Source: Turritopsis dohrnii (taxonomy: Eukaryota > Cnidaria > Hydrozoa > Anthoathecata > Oceaniidae). From it: 64,000 bases of DNA. A program made the translations under genes and the position numbers. The stretch lies in assembly GCA_027922465.2 (NCBI GenBank), contig BQMF02000233.1:62001-126000 (forward strand), in the 5' to 3' direction. The notes below the pieces were generated by a model. It made no database searches. It saw only the letters and a list, made by a program, of their open reading frames with translations, and was not told where the DNA came from. Below, in pieces: positions 35,307 through 56,289 of this stretch. How positions within the stretch are numbered: position 1 is the stretch's first letter; the number at the start of each line of letters is the position of its first letter.

Positions 35307-35990
35307 GAATTCAAAGACACGATGGAGAGCGACCTTTTTACTTTTTTCTCATTAATTATTCATAACTACAATCATACTAATCATAAAAAGAAAATTTATT
35401 TACCAAAGGAGAAAGAAAAAAAAATAAACTTGTGTGAACTTAGCTACAAAACTTATTTTATTAATTTCATCTTGCTGAAATTTAAGTAGAGTTAATTAAG
35501 AGTTAAGCCACTAAAGTGATTTTTTCAAATGTCTTTTAATTTCTTTATACCAATCAATATGCAATGTGAGGATACACGGAATCGTTGTGCACAACACTTT
35601 CAGCAGAAAAACACTCAGAAAGTAAGAAAAAACCTATAAGAAGCATCACTTACCTAAGATCTTTGAATCACCATGTAATTACCACAAAATTGAAAAAAGA
35701 ATAAAAAGAAAACGTAACAAATATCGATTAAATCGGATGTCAAAAGTTACTCCCAGCGCAGTGACTCAATAATCTATACTAATACGAGCAATAATGATAA
35801 GCCTGGTTACGTCACGATAAGTGATAATCATACGGCAACGAGTAAAAAAATCTGAGCAATGGCGTCCCTTCCAAGCTTATTTTTGGGCAAAATATAATTA
35901 TTTGGAAGAAAAAAACTTTACCAGTGACTTTGTGATAATAAAAGGCAACAATTTCAAAAAAAAAAATTTTTGACCTCCGTTCTCCTTTAA

Positions 35991-37480
35991 TTTCGCCCTA
36001 TCTCAATCTCTTCACCAAATCATTGACTTCCCTACTCGCTTTCCTGATGGTGATGATCAATCTCCATCTCTACTTGATCTGTTTTTAACATCAAATCCTG
36101 ATATCTGTAAAGCATCTAGTGAAGCTCCTCTTGGCATCTCAGACCATAGCTTAGTTTCTGTCTTAACATCTCTTAATTGTAAACCTGCTTCTGAATCTAC
36201 TTTTCATCTCACTCTCTTCAGTGAATGGGATAATTTTCGAGACTTTCTTCGCGATGTTCCCTGGTCCAATGTGTTTTCAAATCCAGCTGAAAAATGTGCA
36301 GAGGAAGTCACACCTTGGCTTACATCTGGTATTGAAGCATTTAGCCCCAGTAGAAAATATTGTGTTAAACCTCACTCCTCTCCCTGGTGAGGTGAGACCT
36401 GGTGAGACCTGCTTGTGCTGCAGCAATTGCTCACAGAAATCTTTACTTTCATCAATATCAACGTGAGAAGTTTTCTCATAATAAGGTTCTTTTCAACCAA
36501 GCACGAAATCACTGCAAATCTGTCATTAATAATGCAAAGTCTACGTATCAACAAGAAACTCGTAATCGTATCTCTTCACAAAAAATGGGCTCTCCTGTAC
36601 TTTCTCGTCTATATAACAAGTGCATAGCTGAATCTTGCTTTCCTTCATCTTGGAAGTTTGCCTCTGTAATTCCAGTCTTCAAAAATTGTGGTGATCAATC
36701 CAATCCATGAAATTACAGACCAATTAGTCTCCTACCAGTTATGAGTAAAATTTTTGAGACCTTTATCAATAATGCTCTTGTTAATCACCTTGAATCTAAT
36801 AACCTCTTCTCAGATTCTCAATATGGCTTTCGCTCCCAACACTCAACTGCTGACCTCGGCATCACTTTTTCACAGGACTTCTCCTGGCGCCCCTACATTG
36901 AGGCAATTGCTAAGTCAGCCTCGATGAAGGTGGGCTCCCTTCTCCGTGCAAGAGCATACCTCAACCCTGATGCCATTCTTTACCTCTATAAATTTACTAT
37001 TCGACCTTGTATTGAGTATTGTTGCCATATCTGGGTTGGTGCACCCTCCGATTCTCTAAATCTTTTAGATCATATCCAGAAAAGAATTTGTAATGCTGTT
37101 GGTGATGAACTTGCAAGTAAACTTGACACACTCTCCCATCGCAGATCTGTGGCGTCTCTTTGCCTCTTTTATGAATACTTTTACGGAAAATGTTAAACTG
37201 AGCTCTCTTCTCTCATCCCTGCATTAAAAACTTTCAAGCGAAACACAAGATATTCATCTAATTGCCATGATCACACTGTCAGCATCCCAAAATCATCAAA
37301 AAATTTTTACCTACAAAGTTTCATCCCTCGCTCCTCCACTCTCTGGAATTCTTTACCCCAGTCTGTTTTTCCTTCTCATTATAATCTTCAACACTTTAAA
37401 TGTAATGTTCATCGTCACCTTTCATCCTTGTACCTCAATACACATTAGTGGTTTTAAACCTTGTATTGAGCGACCCAGAT
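35991..37480 (+). pseudogene. L2-type LINE, 3' part lacking the RT catalytic core
   Basis: Resumes the endonuclease frame with NFALSQSLHQIIDFPTRFPD and ends that domain with GISDHSLVSV (near 36150). An RT start follows with YRPISLLPVMSKIFE (36717-36757) and QYGFRSQHSTADL (36822-36860). It then jumps to FSQDFSWRPYIEAIAKSASM, losing about 150 residues that include YADD. The C-terminal tail contains RPCIEYCCHIW and, after a stop at 37196, SSTLWNSLPQSVF (37340-37380). A short TTGATTT tail lies at 37507-37522. It is an internally deleted, dead copy. Confidence 0.8.
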
Positions 37481-38745
37481 GCTCATGTTATTATAGACCT
37501 GTAATGTTGATTTTGATTTTGCCAGAAAACTGCACATGTGCAAGATTTTGGCAGTCAAAACATTCATTCTCTGTTCATTTCCAGTATAGAGAGCTATGTG
37601 GTATAATCCTGCTTATTATCTGCAACTCAATGAAGAAGACAACAAGAAATACCAGCAAAAGTTAACATAAAGAGATGGTTAAACACTTCCAGATCCATGT
37701 TCACTCAAAGAATGTTTTTGGACTCAAACTATCAAGAGACTACCAGATGTAACGTGGGGAGATGTTTATAACTACCTTATAAATTCAACAAGTGAATACA
37801 CAAATGAGAAACTTCATAGTTTATAAATCATAAGAAGCATACAATTTTTGTATGTGGTCACATTCAAGATATATTTCTTCAGGGAATATCCAAAGATTCA
37901 GAGTTCTGCTATTTCAAAAGCTAGGTTTAAACGCCCCCTTGAATAAAGTCATCATAAAGTAATTAATGACGGAATGTTACTATGATGCTATTTATCAAAA
38001 TGATAAGATCAATTATTTTTGGAATGAAAAGTTAATTTGAAGAAAGAACTTTCGCATAGTTCCTTTTGAAACCGAGGAAAGAAAAGATTATTAGATATTG
38101 TTTTCATTCATTCTATTAATAAAATTCAATTACAGATATCTTTTTTATTTCTTTTTGGTTAATACACCTGTTAAAGGATCAGATTACGTAATAAATATTT
38201 TGTAAGGATAATTAAAAACTTTTTGATTATTCATCCGTTGTGAAAACATGTCGCAAAAGTAGCCAATGAAAAACAAATTGCCACAAATATTGCACTGAAA
38301 ACAAGGTTGCTTTGTTTTCTTCAGACAATGCAATGACTATCGCTCGCTCTCTGTTTGAAATGGCCTCGTGTATAGGTAGCGACAAAATTACAAATTTTGA
38401 AAAATAAATTTTGATATACCTTTGCAGTTGAAATAACTGAATGTATCTGTAGAAAAAAATGTACATTATAATCTGGAATGTATATTGTAATGTGGATATC
38501 ATACTTTGCAATTTTCTGAAAATTTGAAATAATGACTTCACAATTTTTGAGCCATTTTCGAAATCGAAGTGTTAATTCCAACCTGTCAGTTTTCTTTGTA
38601 AATATGATGACCATGAGCTGGCTTTGTGAATTCGATTTTGTAAAGCATTTCATAGTTTAAAGATAAATTCCTGAAGGAAAGAATTTCGAAGCCCATGCAG
38701 TGATTCTTCCAAATCAATAATATGATTGAATGTTTGAATGCTGTC
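37481..38745. other. spacer with a possible transposon-protein fragment
   Basis: At 37720-37880 the + strand reads LPDVTWGDVYNYLINSTSEY and then TNEKLHSL, with a KSxEAYN-like continuation after a frame change. This loosely recalls proteins with SWIM or YqaJ domains linked to THAP transposons, but it is too short to be sure. Nothing else is recognised. Confidence 0.25.
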
Positions 38746-39618
38746 TTAAGGGATCCTGTGATGAAAAATTATTTTTTGGGACATGATAGAGCTCTAAGTT
38801 GATTAACAAGAATTTTTACAGTTTTTTATAATTGTTTGTTGTTTTCGAGATATCTCAATTTCACGATGTTTGATTTGATTTATGCAATGCGTAGTTATGA
38901 TGTAACAAGTGAGTAGTTAAAATTTCTCATCGTTTTTACTGATAAACAAATGAATATTACATGTTTGTACTTTATTAAATGGATCAATAATTCAAAGTGA
39001 AATGATATTATGATGAAGTATGAACTAAGAATATTTAGTAGTTCAAAAGTTACACACATCAACAGTATCACTCTCCGATAACATCATAATTACCTTATTC
39101 GTACTAATTTTTGCACATACTAATTTTCGCGCATTCGCGCAAAAAAATCGATTCGCGCGCAAAATTTAGTACAGAATTTGCACTGAAAAATAGCAGTGCG
39201 CGAACATTTTTTTCCAAAAAAAAATTTTTGTCTTTTTTTGATTACTTTAAAGCAATACAAATATACAAATATAACATTTATTTATGCTGTATCTAGTGCT
39301 TTTCTTTTAAACAACATCTCAAAATATTAACTCCGATCAAAACCTGTTCCCATAAAATATTTTGGCCTATTTGAATTTGAGAAAAAACAGTGCGCAAAAA
39401 TAAATACGCGTGAAAATTACTTTTTGACTGTTGCGCAAAAATTAATAAGTGCAAAATAAATAGATGTCCAATGCGCGAAATTAAATCTGCGCGAAAATTA
39501 ATATGAATAAGGTATACAGTGCATGATTTGATATTTTTAAATTGCAATATCAGCGAAAGGAGATAAAATTTCCAAAAATTGTAACAAATTATCATTTGTC
39601 GTCACGGGATCCCTTTAA
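38746..39618. mobile_element. TTAA-flanked element with GGGATCC termini
   Basis: TTAA at 38746-38749 and 39615-39618. Termini are GGGATCCTGTGATGA and the inverse of GGGATCCCGTGACGA (with one extra A at the right end). The CCTTA-type MITE 39093-39512 is nested inside. Related sequence appears at 55545-56225 and, as one end only, at 57300-57415. No ORF. Its TIR differs from the AGGRGAA family, so it is a separate TTAA family. Confidence 0.75.
39093..39512. mobile_element. CCTTA-type MITE (copy 2)
   Basis: TA at both borders (39091-39092 and 39513-39514). Termini are CCTTATTCGTACTAATTTT and the inverse of CCTTATTCATATTAATTTTC. It is rich in short GCGCGAAAAT/ATTTTCGCGC inversions. 420 bp, related to 19622-20092. 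Confidence 0.8.
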
Positions 39619-40969
39619 CATTGCTGATACATACTGCTGTTTGATATTAAAGCCATGTCTTTATTCGAACACCAAGTTTTAATTTTATCGAAACTAGCAG
39701 AAATTGGTTGACTTTATGACTTGAGTGGCATTGCTTCTGACTATTGATAAGATCCGTTCGAATAATTCTAAATTTGGTAAGCTGGGGTAAAAATTCAATG
39801 TATCACCATCTTTGATGTTTTCATAACTCAATAGTTTTTGTGATAAGTTTTCTGATTTTTTGTCAGTTTTCATTAATTCAGTCTTAGTTGAAGTCTAAGT
39901 TTTGAAATTTGCTTTTTTTTTTGCTTGATTAAGATCTCATTCAATGTATTTTCATTTGTTGGTATTTGGGTATGTGTAGTTTGACAAACTGGTAAATAAA
40001 AAAGAAGAAATGATCAATGATCTGGGAATATTTTTAGTTTGAATTATAACCTGCCTTAATTTTTACCTTCTTCATTGTCAGGCTCATCAGGAATACTGGG
40101 TGATTTTTCAAGGATTATTTCTGATTCCAATGTGTCTTGTTGTTTTTGACACATTTGTACCCTTTCATAGCTTTCTAAAGATAAACGAGGTCTTTTTTTC
40201 TGATGGAATGTAATCCATGTGGTCAATGTGGGCCTCAGGTTGTTCTTATTTTGTTCTTATTTTTTGGCCAAATCTGAGGCTCATGTTCTTATAAAATTTG
40301 CTCTTATAAAAAAAAGCTTGTATCTGGAATTATTTAAATCAAAATACAGGAAGCCTCAGGAAATAATAATTCTCAGTACATTGAACAAGAAAGACAGTGA
40401 GAAGGCTCATTACTGCTCAATACAATTCTAGAAATAATCATTTATTAAAGACAACACGTAAACAGGATTCGTCAAAGCTACTTTCCATTTTATATTCATA
40501 AATGCCTGCAAAAAGATGCTCAAAGTGGAAGTACCACCATAAAAGAGAAGAAAAAATCAACAATTATGTTTGACTAGTTTACTAGTAAGTGTTACATTAC
40601 ATAAGCGTTACATACGTGTAACAATATATTTAATGATATTTTAGAACATTATTTAACTAATAATGTTCATGTATCATCAATCAAATTTTCCAATATTTTA
40701 TTTGTACCTGCATGTAAAGAATCGAAAAACACCGTTGAAAAAATGATATGCATCAAAACATATGTAAACAAAATGGGTGGTTATGACACATTACTTACAG
40801 ACCCTTGAATGTAAAGTGAAATAAGATTTCAGAAAAATAAGAAAAATTTCTTCATTTGCGTTTGTTTCAGACTTGCTCAAGAAACATTTTAAGACAAAGT
40901 TTTTGTTTTGACATTATTCTCCTGTTGAAGTTGAAGATTATGAGCACAAAACTATTAAACTTTTATCTA
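39619..40969. other. RPB2 upstream region
   Basis: Contains a partial copy (40230-40325) of the GTTCTTATTTT repeat element found complete at 59638-60009. The RPB2 promoter must lie here, but I see no obvious core motif. A frame in phase with RPB2 reaches back to 40856, yet its extra 38 residues look non-conserved. Confidence 0.35.
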
Positions 40970-49364
<8,395 letters not shown>

Positions 49365-49746
49365 TTGCGTCAATGACAAACGACAACAGCAGACGTCTAT
49401 ATGTACAAGATTGACATGACGTACGGCAGCAGACGTCTGTATTTTTGAAAGTTAGACTAACAAGATTTTGGAAACACGAATATTTATAGTAATTTTTCAG
49501 AGAATATTGTTTGCTGGAAATAGATTTTCTTTAACGGACATTTTTCATGAGGCTAACCGTGTACTCGGGTTTCTACGTCGAATGAATGAATGCATTCGGG
49601 ATGGAAATAAAATTAGAATTACTTATATTATAGAGATTATTTCGAATACAAACGAAATGTTACATTTCGCGATAAATATGCTAAATTAACACACAACTGC
49701 TTCAATGCAGAACAGTTTCATGGAGGTATCAAGTCACACTTTTCAA
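49365..49746. other. convergent 3' intergenic region
   Basis: Only about 380 bp separate the RPB2 stop and the ALMS-motif stop, so the two 3' UTRs must be short or overlap. I see no gene in it. Confidence 0.5.
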
Positions 49747-52700
49747 TTAATGACGTTCGACATAAAAGTTGTGACGATGTCCATTCTTTTTACGTCTCAA
49801 AAAGCTCTGTCGAATTTTCTAAAAAAAAAAGAAATCGGCTGTATTAAATTAATTCGAACAGTTACTTGAAAAACAGAAATCATTCGACTGTTTTACATCG
49901 ACTTATATGCAGGAAGAACTCTTACACAGTCATATTGTTTCATTCTTAAGCGATTCTCACGAAGAAGAGCTTGTTTCTCAGCTTCATGACGATGAATTTC
50001 GCGAGGACTGTTTTCGTAAATTCTAAAACGAAACCACACATAAAACAGGTCTTTGCTTTTACGTACTACTTGGATGAGTTCATCCATCTGTGTGCTAGTT
50101 CCTGGTTTTTGTTTTTGCATGGATGAAACAAGATGAAATTCATGTGTTGAATAGGTAAAAACAAATACAGTAGAATCCCGATAACTCGAACCCCCGATAA
50201 CTCGAACTTTCAATAACTCGAACTAATTTCGAATTCCCCTTCACCAATACTTTCTCATAAAATACCCCCGATAACTCGAACATTCGATAAGTCGAACTAT
50301 TTTCTCGGTCCCGTGGGGTTCGAGTTATCGGGATTCTACTGTAACCCCAAAATAACCACATTGAAATCCTCAACAATCAACACCTACAATTTTCGAGGTC
50401 GTCGTTCTTTTCTTTTCTTGATAGGTTTTGCCAGTTCTAAAAGAGGAATTTTATAATCAAGATTATTGCTTACTTCTTGAAACGTTTGTTTGTTAAATAT
50501 CCTTAAAAATTTACACACCCTGCAAATGTGTCTGGGGCTTTATAATTGGCTGTGTCTGGGCCTTAAGTCTGTCGTTCGGATTGCAGTGATGTTTCTCAGC
50601 TAGACGCGTATTTCTCACTTCTTGAACTCGCTGTTTCAAGCGTACTATAAACGTTTGCTTATGAAGCTGAAACGCCTCTTGCAATGTCATGACTTCTGTA
50701 GGTCTAAAGATAGACACAAGATAAAACGCTTGATAAACTTCAGTTTGAGACAAAACCTTTACATAAGCTCAAAGTAAATGTTTATCCAACATCATATCTA
50801 AGAATGAAGAAACAGTACGAAAGCTGATTACCTCATACGTTCGTTCCGTTTCATCTTTTTTGTTTGTTTGATTTTATACCTGTCGTTCAATGTTGGTACT
50901 TTACTCAATGGAATAACCTCCGACACATCGGAAGAGGCCGTCTGAAACCATGCAGTGTACGCTACTTCTCTGGAGCTACTTTTGGTGGTGAACAAACTAT
51001 TCGATTTGCTGGCTTCATGCACGCTACTGTTGCTACTTGTCCACCATTGCGAATGATCACCATACAAATTCTCCTTACCATCCTGCATTAACAGGTGATG
51101 ATTTTTTTCGATACTTTCAGGACTTCTCTCCCATCTCTTTCGCGGGCTGTTTGAATTTCTATCAACATCTTTCTGATCGAGCAGTTTTCTTTCAACGAAA
51201 TCTTCTCGAAAATTATCTCTACGTCGTTGATCTATAGTGTCGGCGGCTTTCGTAAAATGATGTCCAACGTATTTGTTATCATCGGATGTTGTTTGAGTCC
51301 ACGTGTGCAACATTAAGGGTCGATCGTACTCAGAATCAGAAGCACACGGCATCGGGCAGTTGGTTCCGACGTTACGTTTCTTACAGAAAGGGCAAATTCG
51401 TTGTTTACTTGTTAAGTCGGATTGCATATTTGATGTTGGTGTACCAACACGATATGTTTTCAGAATTTCTTCCGATGACGAAGTATCGGAAAAATTCGGA
51501 TTGGCCACATTTAGGTTTTCCTTCTTTTTCTTGGTAGGTCTACTTAACTCTTCTTTAATAAAAGATTTCACATCCTTGCATGTACTGCCAGACGTATCTG
51601 ATGAATCACTCGATATATTCAACTGGAATTTCGATTGCCTCTTTTCCATTTGTTTTTTCAATATCGCAGAAAGCAATTCCATTTTTCTGAGTAATGGACT
51701 CTCATTCACGGAGACTTGTTTAAACGACTCATCAAAATCCTGCCATAATTCGTTCAGGTTAGCTTTTTTAGATCTTGCATCTGGTTCGCGATTGCTTGCT
51801 AACTTAACGTGAAATTGTTCACTTGGAGAGTGATCAGTAGTTCGCTTGTTTGCTTCTTGTTTCTTTCTCACAATTCCAACTTTTAAAGAATCGCCAGAAT
51901 GTTCCAGATTAGTCGGTTTTGAAGGAATCAAATACTTCGTTCTGCCATCTTTACTGCGAGCAATTGCTGACATAATCCTCTCGTTTGGTTTTGACGAGCT
52001 TGCTGTATCCGTGGTTGCTTCACTTAAGAACGTGCTGTTTGACTGAACAAGCTCATCTGTATTCTCGGTATCAGAAACAACGCCATGTCTTGTAACTATG
52101 GACACACGCGTTAATTCAGAATGGCTTGTATTCTTAGTAGGTTTGGTGTGGCTTTGTAAACCCCGGGTTTTCTTTTCATAACGACTGTCACGTGACCCAA
52201 GAGTGTCATATTCCTTTTTTGCATCAGTACTTGAAATCATAGAATCTGCAAGCTTAGAGTCTTCCGAAACATAAACTGTAAGAGGGTCGTGATCTTCATT
52301 CACCTTCCTCCTCGGTTGTCGACCAGCAAAAATTCTTTTTCTATTACTGCTGCCTGGACTGGTGGAATCTCTTACGTCATAAATGCCACGATTAGTCCTT
52401 CTGAAATCGTTGTTGGATGTATCTACAGCATTATATGGTGTGGATGTTGAATTTGCATCTCCAGAAATGGAAGACTGATGATACGTATTGTCAGAGGTCG
52501 CGACGGAATTAACAGTTGATTTCACTGAATCAGTTTGGATGGATTTATGTTCTGGTGAAAAAACAGTCTCTTTTATCGGCTGTAAAGGCATTCGAGTGCG
52601 TGACGACAACGATGACGCTTGAGTTGACGTATAGCTACTTGTTGACATAGTCCTTCTTTGAGTCATATCGACAGTTAATTCACTCAATGTCATTTCTTCC

Positions 52701-54207
52701 TCCGAATCACGCTTCGCATCCGAAGATTCGCTTTGCAAGTCATCGGTGTTTACGTTAGCCTGACGAACTTCTTCTTTGGTGGATTCTAGTAACGATGCCG
52801 AGGCTATATCCTGCTCCATAAGTACATTACGACCTGCAACTCTTAACTTCTCACCACCAGTGTCAGGATTTATTTCGCTATAATTATGATTATTGTCAGA
52901 CAACACTTGTGGTGTATGTGAATCTTCGCTATCAGAACCATCTTTAATCCCGTACTTCACATTGGCGTATTTCAAATTCTTCAAAAACCTTTCAGTGTCT
53001 TCATATGATGGACCTAGTAGCTTTGAAATCGGCTTATCATTAGCACCGTGTTGCTTCGGAGAAAGTTCTTTATAACTCGGCATAGTCAAAGACGATGCAA
53101 GCGAAGAAAAATTTGTGTCATTTTCTAGTAAGGAAGAAATCTTTGGGTTGATGGGTTGTTTTTCAGGTTCACATAGGCTTAAGGTTGAGGAGGAAGTCGA
53201 AAGTTCAGGGAGATTATAATCACCATTTTCTCTTCCTTTAACACCTTTCACAACTACATCGTTTGATACATGCAGTGGCACAGAGGACTGGAGTCTAGTG
53301 CTACCTACAGTAGAACCAATAATGTCAGAGTCATTTTTTGCAAATCCTAATGGCTCTGGCCTATTGATATCTTGTATGTTGCTACCAGTTAGATTAAACC
53401 ATTCTAATCCATCAGTGTCAGCACTGTGGCCAACGGATGACCAATTGCTTCGATGTGCTTCTCTTAGTAAAGAGTTTGTATCATTCATACTGAGATTGGT
53501 TGTAAGAGAAATCATCGAAGAAACATTACTGGAATTGTGACGTGAGTTAGATTTGACGCCATCGATGCTTTCTTGAAGGTTCAACCTTCCTGTGCTAATA
53601 TTCCGAGTGTCAACGTCACTGAAATCTCGATGAGGTGCAGTTCTTCCAGTTTGATTTACATCTGTTTCATCAAGAACATTTTGTGCTGTGATTGTCTCTG
53701 AACTTTGTGTATCAAGAGGTACTCCAATTTCGACATTTGACAAAGATTGCGTGTTAATACTAGATTCACGACTTGTTTTTGCATCTGGCAATTTAAACCA
53801 ATCATCCTGTCAAGAATAAAGGTATTACATTTGCTGTCTTTCTTTGAACATCTCAAACTACAGTGTGTTTCATGATGTTGGAAATGGAAATTTTAAAGCT
53901 GTTTTATTAAATAAATATACCGAATTTCAAAATAATTTTTACATTGATGGAAAGTCATTTTCAAGTTCTTTCGGCTAGTATATTATGGTGAAAAATGAAA
54001 AAGGGTTTTTTGAAAAAATAAGGAAAATGTCTTGGAAAAAATGTAATTAAATTTTTAATGGTCGATTAAGATGTGAATGTAAATAAATATCCACAGGTTT
54101 AGGTGACTTAAATGTATTCTTGTCTTAACAGATGAAAGAAACTTATTCATATATAATTAATTATCTACCTGTCCAACAGTGGCCTTCATGCCTTCCAAGA
54201 TGTACCA
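49747..54207 (-). CDS. ALMS-motif protein, centrosomal/ciliary (5' end missing)
   Basis: Six exons on the minus strand: 54169-54207, 50832-53806, 50519-50703, 50388-50436, 49926-50022, 49747-49818. All are GT/AG and in phase, giving 1138 residues plus stop; upstream exons are not identified. The huge second exon (2975 nt) is Ser/Thr/Asp-rich and probably disordered, with a CPFCKKRNVGTNCPMPC cysteine cluster about four fifths along it. The last four exons form the ALMS motif: LQEAFQLHKQTFIVRLKQRV, then basic KKRKERR, then NSPREIHRHEAEKQALLREN, ending KIRQSFLRRKK. This motif defines ALMS1, CEP295 and C10orf90, which sit at centrioles and basal bodies. The protein is far shorter than vertebrate ALMS1 (about 4,100 residues). 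Which paralogue it represents is unclear. A pogo-type MITE lies in the intron 50023-50387. Confidence 0.85.
50168..50341. mobile_element. Tigger/pogo-type MITE in ALMS-motif gene intron
   Basis: TA at both borders (50166-50167 and 50342-50343). Perfect inverted termini start CAGTAGAATCCCGATAACTC and extend through GAAC. Inside, the GATAACTCGAAC unit is repeated four to five times. Only 174 bp, no ORF. The CAGT start and TA duplication fit pogo/Tigger elements; a pogo-type transposase relic lies at 8082-8450. Confidence 0.9.
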
Positions 54208-55540
54208 CTAAAAAGAAAATACAACACCAAACTTTGAACAAGCGAACTTGAAAGATCAATTTCATAAAATAAACGATAAAGTGTAAAATTATTAAAACCA
54301 TGAACATAAAAATAAACAAAGCCCCTGCTCATGAAAATACACACTTCACTCCCTGAAATCACCACATATAAAACTGGAACCAGAAGTTTGTGTTAGGGCT
54401 GAAGTATTACTCAGAGGGATGTGTAGTGCTTTTAATTTACAGTTGGAATATGTTTAACTTGCATTAGTAATTGGGAAGGTAATTGGGATCAATAAGGAAT
54501 ATTGAAAATACCTTGTGAAAAGTTTTAAAATATTCATATTTCGACAAAAGCTTTTGGGTTGCGTCATCATCAGTGTCAAAGTTAAGGTATCAAGTCTTGT
54601 CAATGAAAAAATTGCCAGGCGTGCGATTAATCGCAAGGGTTATTTTGTAGTTCAGGTGTGCGACTCTCAGCTTGAAATTATGAGGCGCGCGAAGGCGCTA
54701 ACGTTCGCTATAACGCTCCTTGAGTTAGTTAAGACACGCTTTTAATTGCACACGTAGATACTCATAAAAACATGCTCAACGTTCGAGCTCAATAGACAGC
54801 AAATTACCGAGCAAATTTCCTTCGTTATACGAATTCCTTTGTTCACCTAACGAAAGAATATGAAAACATAAGTGGTACCAGTAGGACTCGTTTTCATGTT
54901 ATTTATGAAATTAAAAAGCATCTTAGTTTCCAGCCCCCTTTAAAATATGACTAACTTGAATGAATATCTGAATATCTTGACTAACGACCGGTGTCTACTC
55001 CATTGCAGGCATGATGTTCCCCAGTGAAAATGTTTCTGCACTCGTCAGCGAATTTCGCCAGAGTAGACTTGCTCGATATGATGAAGTGAAGAAAATTTGA
55101 GTGCCGCGCTTTATGTGGACACCGTCTTGCGAACAGTTGCTACGTTGAGCAAAATAGAGTAAATTCTTCAACCTTCCATTCTTTTAAGGCCTTCCAAATA
55201 AATGCAGGATATTTACACAATTGTTTAAGATATGAAATGAATTTCATTCAATCCAAAAAAATTAATTTTTGCGCGTGTAAGTTATGTGATTTAGGCGTGC
55301 GATTTATATAATAAAATCGCACGCCCAAATGCGATTCAGGCGTGTGCACACGCCATAAAATGATAAGACTGTAAAGCCAACGAAACTTGTTTTTTTTCCA
55401 CAAGGTCAATAAAAATATTTAATTTAGGTAAATCAAGACACTGATGATGGCACAAATAAACAATATTTCTAGAAAACCAGCAAGCATAACTTTCAGTTTT
55501 CTCACTTGACAATGTAAGCTTGTACTTACGAAAAAGCTTC
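54208..55540. other. upstream of the ALMS-motif gene, unassigned
   Basis: Should hold further 5' exons of that gene. One candidate is 54512-54586 on the minus strand, reading DDATQKLLSKYEYFKTFHK before a GTATTT donor, but I see no good acceptor and cannot link it. The rest is AT-rich. Confidence 0.3.
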
Positions 55541-55544
55541 GTGT

Positions 55545-56225
55545 GTTTTAAAGTCTCTTTTCAGTTTTTCATAATTATTTGTAGTTTTTGAGATATTTTG
55601 TTTTAAAATCTTATATTTAATTTATGCAATGCATATTTATGATGTAATAAGATAGTAGCTAACACTTCTCATTGCAATAACTTTAGATATGGTTTAATAT
55701 TACATCTTTGTAAGTTAATTTTGAAACAAGAGCCAGATGGCACAAAACGGTAGCAGCAAGTTTACTTTTCACGCAAACGCTTTCGAAATTTTACTTTACT
55801 AAACACTTCTTTCCTGGGTGTTTTCTAAGATGTCTCACTGGTGGAAAACAGGCATTAACGATAAATTTAATGAAAATGATTAATTAGTGTAAATAGGGTC
55901 TAACCATAAAACACCAGCAAACATATGTTTTTTATATAAGTAGTCCACGGGTGTTTTAATACGGTATTCGCTTTCGCTGCTACCGTAATAAGGTCTTCCA
56001 CTCTGAGTTGATTGATGGAAGAATCAAGTCATAGTATTTACTAATTCAGAAGTTATATGCACTAACAAAATACTATCTTATTACATCATAATTATGCGTT
56101 GTATAATTTGATGATCTTTTATATCTGTCCAAGAAAACAGAATTTCCAAAAACTGTAAAAAGAGTTCTTAAACAACTTTGTGAGTTTTATCATCCCTTGA
56201 AATATCATTTTGGACGCAGGAATCC
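55545..56225. mobile_element. diverged relative of the 38746 TTAA element
   Basis: 55545-55690 matches 38815-38945 in order (TTATGCAATGC, ATGATGTAA and neighbouring text). 56010-56225 matches the same text in reverse and ends GGAATCCCTTTGA, close to the GGGATCC terminus. Borders are decayed and no TTAA pair can be read. Confidence 0.5.
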
Positions 56226-56289
56226 CTTTGAAGAAAATATGTGTTTTTTTATTGAAAGTTAAATACTAATTTTAAAACTACCCTTAATG

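Larger units (their letters stand above)
34202..35990. mobile_element. TTAA-flanked DNA element (THAP / P2X7-like family, copy 3)
   Basis: TTAA lies at 34202-34205 and 35987-35990, with perfect inverted termini AGGAGAACGGAGGTCAAAAA. It interrupts the endonuclease region of a LINE. If the element and one TTAA are ignored, the LINE frame continues in phase from residues just left of 34202 to NFALSQSL at 35990, so both the borders and the duplication are certain. Inside are a + strand acidic/P2X7-like ORF (34415-35135) and a - strand THAP remnant (35306-35100). No transposase. Confidence 0.92.

Noticed and set aside
40856..40969. N-terminal extension of RPB2
   Set aside because: The frame is open, but the extra residues are hydrophobic and unlike the conserved acidic start that begins at 40970.
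50864..53540. Several + strand frames opposite the ALMS-motif exon
   Set aside because: They are shadows of the large minus-strand exon and have no motif, start context or splice structure.
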